Part shown: positions 61,280-64,000 of the stretch, one piece after another
How the letters are laid out: each line of letters begins with the position of its first letter
Numbering within the stretch: the stretch's first letter is position 1
NCBI GenBank assembly: GCA_963709875.1
Contig: CAVPYB010000005.1
Coordinates: 210,140-274,139, forward strand
Reading direction: 5' to 3'
Length of the DNA stretch: 64,000 nt
Source of the DNA: JAQBDA01 sp963709875
GTDB lineage: Bacteria; Chloroflexota; Anaerolineae; Anaerolineales; UBA4823
Position numbers and translations under genes: made by a program
The notes under the pieces: model-generated
Database searches by the model: none
Told to the model about the DNA's origin: nothing
The model's input: only the letters and a program-made list of their open reading frames with translations

Positions 61280-63610
61280 GTGATGTATGCTTCGAAGAAA
61301 TCCCTGTTCCCTGTACTGGCAGCCAGCCTGGGGTTGGCGGGAGTCATCCTGCTGATCGCACTATCTTCGGTGAGTGCCGGAATGTCAAGGTGGCCGGAAA
61401 ATGCTGGCGCTCCTGGCAGTTACACGCTTGCGCAAGCCACACCACTAGTCACACCAACGGCTACCCCGACCCCGGCAGCTATCCTGTATATGCCCTGGAT
61501 GAGCGTCTTCAAGACACCTGAAGTCGAGATGCTCAACGCCTGGACCAGCAAAACGCTGGGTGGCAAGCTGCAGGCATTCCTGCAGGGCGAGACGATTTAC
61601 TACCAGTCCGGCGGGGTGAACCACCTGACGGTGCCGGTGCAGGCCAGCCTGGACTGGCAGCAGGACGGGCCCTGCGATGCGGGTCAGATCTTCAGCAGCA
61701 CGCTCTACGTCCCTGCCGGAGACTGGCTGCACTATGTCCAGGGCACTTCCCCGAGCTGTACGGGTGTATTTACAGCCACAGCCAGCCTGAGCTATACCGC
61801 CACAAACTACAGCCTGGCGCCGCGCTTCGTGGTCAACGATCCGGGCTCGGTCAAGGTTAACGTGCAGCAAGGTTTCGATAAGTGCTCGCACCCCGACCTG
61901 GACGATATGCAGGTGTGGTGGGATAAGAGCCCGTACGTGGTCTTCAACCTGTACCTGGGCGGGATTAGCTACGCCTGCAAGAACAGCTCGCTGGACGCGG
62001 TGTACGTGCGCCAGTTAGCCGAACAAGGCTGGTGGTTCATCCCCACCTGGGTGGGACCGCAAGCGCCATGCAGCAAATATATCTATAAAATGAGCTACGG
62101 CGATGCCGCCAAACAGGAAGGCAGAGATGAAGCCGATTTAGCATATGAAAGAGCTGAGGACCTGGGCTTATTCGGGCAGAAGATCATCTACTACGACCTG
62201 GAAGCCTATTCCGGCGATACCACCTGCCGCAATAGTGTCAAGAAATTTATAGAAGGCTGGACCGAGCGGCTGCACGAGCGAAACAGCAAGGCCGGCGGAT
62301 ACGGAGCTTCCTGCCGGTCGTATATCTACGAATGGTGGGACAATGACCCTCGCCTGGACGATATCTGGATCGCGCACTGGATCAGTAGTGGATATGACCC
62401 ATCCGCAACGGTGTGGAATGCAGTCTGCCTGGATGATCCCGCCCCGATGTATTGGCTCAACCACCAGCGCCTGCGCCAATACGCCGGGGGGCATACCGAG
62501 ACGTATGGCGGCGTGCCGCTGACCATCGACAGCAACGTGCTGGACGGGGAAGTGTTTGATTTGGCGGTCACAGTTCCCAGCTCGCAGGCGGCACCCAACG
62601 AGGTTGTCCTGGAGACTACCGGTGCTGAGCTGAGGGATGCCGGACCAGTCGACGCCCAGAACGGCTGGCTGCTCAGGGAGGCGGAGGACCTGCTGTGGAC
62701 GGAGGATGGAGGAAATAGCTGGCGTCGGGTAACCCCAGAAATTTATAACGAAGGGCGCATCCTGGGTGTAGCCTTCCGGGATGCCAGTGAAGGCTGGGCG
62801 ATCGGCCTGCTGGAGGGGGGCGGAGAATTATGGGCTGCCCGCACGCTGGACAGCGGTAGGAAGTGGACAACCAGCCGTCTGCCGCTCAGCCAGGCGGATG
62901 TATTCGAGATCGCCGGAGCTTCCTTGGACCTGGTTGATGGCGGGCAGGTCTATGCCGCCTTGGAGCTGCAGTCGGGCAGCAGCTTCAGCGTGGGGCGGCT
63001 GTTCACTTCGCTGGATGGCGGCGCCTCTGGCGGCGCCGCTGGCGGGGTGAGCTGGGAGGAGCGCTCGCTGCCGATGGGTGAGGCGGTCGCTTTTACGGAC
63101 GGCTTGCACGGTTGGACGGCGGGCGGCGCGGCGGGCGACCAGCTGTACCGTACGACGGACGGCGGGTACACATGGCAGGAGCAGGTATTGGAACTCCCGG
63201 AGGGAGCGCAGGTGGAGGTCGGCTTACCACGCTTGGATGGCGAGGCTGGCTGGCTGGCGGTGAGCGTCAGGGGTGGGGGTGAGGATGCTGTGCTGATCTA
63301 CACCACCCCGGATGGTGGTGAGAGTTGGGATAAAGATACGTCATATGCGCATAGCCAATATTTTGAGGTGAGTTCTACGCCTGGCTACCCGCCTAATAGA
63401 GGTGAGACAGGCGTGCCTAGAATCCCTGCCGGAATGATACATATGTCTGCCATACCTGAGGGTATGGTGTGGGCGATTACCCAGAATGGGGAGTGTGTGG
63501 GGGATAAGCACGCTCAGGATGGGGCGCCGGTGATATGTGCACGCTCCTGGAGCCTGCTGCGCAGCCTGGATGGTGGCACCATATGGGAGGAGATCACACC
63601 GTCGGAGTGA
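61280..63610 (+). CDS. Secreted DUF1906 glycoside-hydrolase-like protein with BNR-type propeller
   Basis: 776 residues. The N-terminus has a membrane helix/signal (about 10-33) and a Thr/Pro linker. A DUF1906 domain (about 195-430) reads GFDKCSHPDLDDMQVWWDKSPYVVFNLYLGG, the Rv2525c-type TIM barrel with a later YYDLEAY (acidic residues). The C-terminal half has Ycf48/BNR-like repeats (DGGYTWQEQ, DGGESWDKD, DGGTIWEEI). GTG at 61280 with GGAGG. It likely acts on a cell-wall or extracellular polysaccharide; activity is not shown. Confidence 0.83.
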   Translation: MMYASKKSLFPVLAASLGLAGVILLIALSSVSAGMSRWPENAGAPGSYTLAQATPLVTPTATPTPAAILYMPWMSVFKTPEVEMLNAWTSKTLGGKLQAFLQGETIYYQSGGVNHLTVPVQASLDWQQDGPCDAGQIFSSTLYVPAGDWLHYVQGTSPSCTGVFTATASLSYTATNYSLAPRFVVNDPGSVKVNVQQGFDKCSHPDLDDMQVWWDKSPYVVFNLYLGGISYACKNSSLDAVYVRQLAEQGWWFIPTWVGPQAPCSKYIYKMSYGDAAKQEGRDEADLAYERAEDLGLFGQKIIYYDLEAYSGDTTCRNSVKKFIEGWTERLHERNSKAGGYGASCRSYIYEWWDNDPRLDDIWIAHWISSGYDPSATVWNAVCLDDPAPMYWLNHQRLRQYAGGHTETYGGVPLTIDSNVLDGEVFDLAVTVPSSQAAPNEVVLETTGAELRDAGPVDAQNGWLLREAEDLLWTEDGGNSWRRVTPEIYNEGRILGVAFRDASEGWAIGLLEGGGELWAARTLDSGRKWTTSRLPLSQADVFEIAGASLDLVDGGQVYAALELQSGSSFSVGRLFTSLDGGASGGAAGGVSWEERSLPMGEAVAFTDGLHGWTAGGAAGDQLYRTTDGGYTWQEQVLELPEGAQVEVGLPRLDGEAGWLAVSVRGGGEDAVLIYTTPDGGESWDKDTSYAHSQYFEVSSTPGYPPNRGETGVPRIPAGMIHMSAIPEGMVWAITQNGECVGDKHAQDGAPVICARSWSLLRSLDGGTIWEEITPSE

Positions 63611-63616
63611 GGCTGA

Positions 63617-63967
63617 CTACTCCTCCGCGGTCTGGATGATCTCGATCTGGTGACCGTCGGTATCGCGGAGGTAGGCTGACCGTCCCCAGTAGAAATCCGT
63701 GGGTGGGATTTCAAGCACCAAACCTTGCTTTACCAGCACCTGGCTGGCAGCGTCGATGTCATCCACCTGCAGGGCGATATGGTCCTCGGGCGGCAATGGG
63801 CCCTCGGTAGGCGCGTAGGTACGGTGGATAAAGATCTTGGTTTCCCCGACCATGAAGATCGCCATGCCCGGCGACTCTGCGACCGGCTCTGCACCCAGCA
63901 GACGGCGGTAGAAATCCGCCATTGCCTGCACATCGTCAGTGAAGAACGCCAACTCGACAAGTTTCAT
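63617..63967 (-). CDS. VOC family protein (glyoxalase/bleomycin-resistance-like)
   Basis: 116 residues of one VOC domain: KLVELAFFTDDVQAMADFYRRLLGAEPVAE at the start, then EDHIALQVDDIDAASQVLVKQG and SAYLRDTDGHQIEIIQTAEE. Candidate metal ligands are the His of EDHIAL and the Glu of QIEIIQ. A ribosome site (AAGGAG) precedes the ATG. It converges on the DUF1906-BNR gene, six bases apart. Confidence 0.87.
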   Translation of the reverse strand: MKLVELAFFTDDVQAMADFYRRLLGAEPVAESPGMAIFMVGETKIFIHRTYAPTEGPLPPEDHIALQVDDIDAASQVLVKQGLVLEIPPTDFYWGRSAYLRDTDGHQIEIIQTAEE

Positions 63968-64000
63968 CTGGATTCTCCTTTGGCTTGAGGATATTATATC

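Noticed and set aside
1..64000. CRISPR arrays, tRNA and rRNA genes
   Set aside because: No regular spaced repeats, cloverleaf signatures or rRNA motifs were noticed; a tRNA scan would be decisive.

Overview
The window reads as a piece of a bacterial chromosome. Gene content suggests a Chloroflexota (Anaerolineae-like) genome, but this is inference from style, not from a marker gene. The signs are lipoproteins with Thr/Pro-rich linkers, many TolB/BNR propellers, DinB, VOC and CPBP families, an rpsU-carD pair, a tungsten-type aldehyde ferredoxin oxidoreductase and a multihaem c-type lipoprotein. No rRNA, tRNA, CRISPR array or intact transposase was seen. TGA is a normal stop in many genes.

Layout. 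0-10 kb: end of an FG-GAP protein, a tandem universal stress protein, a nitrilase, a DUF362 membrane protein, a deaminase, a minus-strand run (membrane protein, TIGR04076 protein, beta-lactamase-like hydrolase), and a methyltransferase whose frame holds two tandem TGA codons. 10-19 kb: VOC protein, sugar-nucleotide epimerase, ruvA, proC, an acyltransferase, a nitroreductase-TrmO fusion, carD and rpsU, a CPBP protease. 19-22 kb: an arsR-permease-thioredoxin operon with a visible operator. 22-32 kb: TolB-like lipoprotein, TetR and CBS-ACT regulators, a cluster of membrane/coiled-coil proteins, GNAT, methyltransferases. 32-39 kb: a TetR-controlled methyltransferase operon with a consensus promoter and an 18-bp operator, small VOC/SnoaL/DinB proteins, a BBE-type FAD oxidase, an ArsR-SRPBCC pair. 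39-46 kb: an SLC13 transporter, an APH-like kinase, and a membrane-spanning STAND NTPase with a C-terminal propeller next to a small protein sharing its N-terminal Gly-Asp motif. 46-54 kb: CocE hydrolase, HAD phosphatase, B3/B4 protein, zinc-ribbon DinB protein, MoaD-like protein and aldehyde ferredoxin oxidoreductase. 54-64 kb: a four-rhodanese lipoprotein beside a 13-haem lipoprotein cytochrome, a membrane-anchored MutS-like ATPase, a CPBP protein, and a DUF1906-BNR protein.

Three signals stand out. (1) Two genes are interrupted only by in-frame TGA, and in both a perfect 6-bp stem with a GTT loop starts 11-12 nt after the TGA, as expected of a bacterial SECIS element. (2) The STAND/propeller protein and its small partner look like a two-gene sensing or conflict system. 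(3) At least five intergenic palindromes share a layout but have different, compensated stem sequences.

At least ten frameshifts break otherwise good genes across the window. That is more than expected of real decay and suggests indel errors in the assembly, so broken genes are described here as single interrupted genes.
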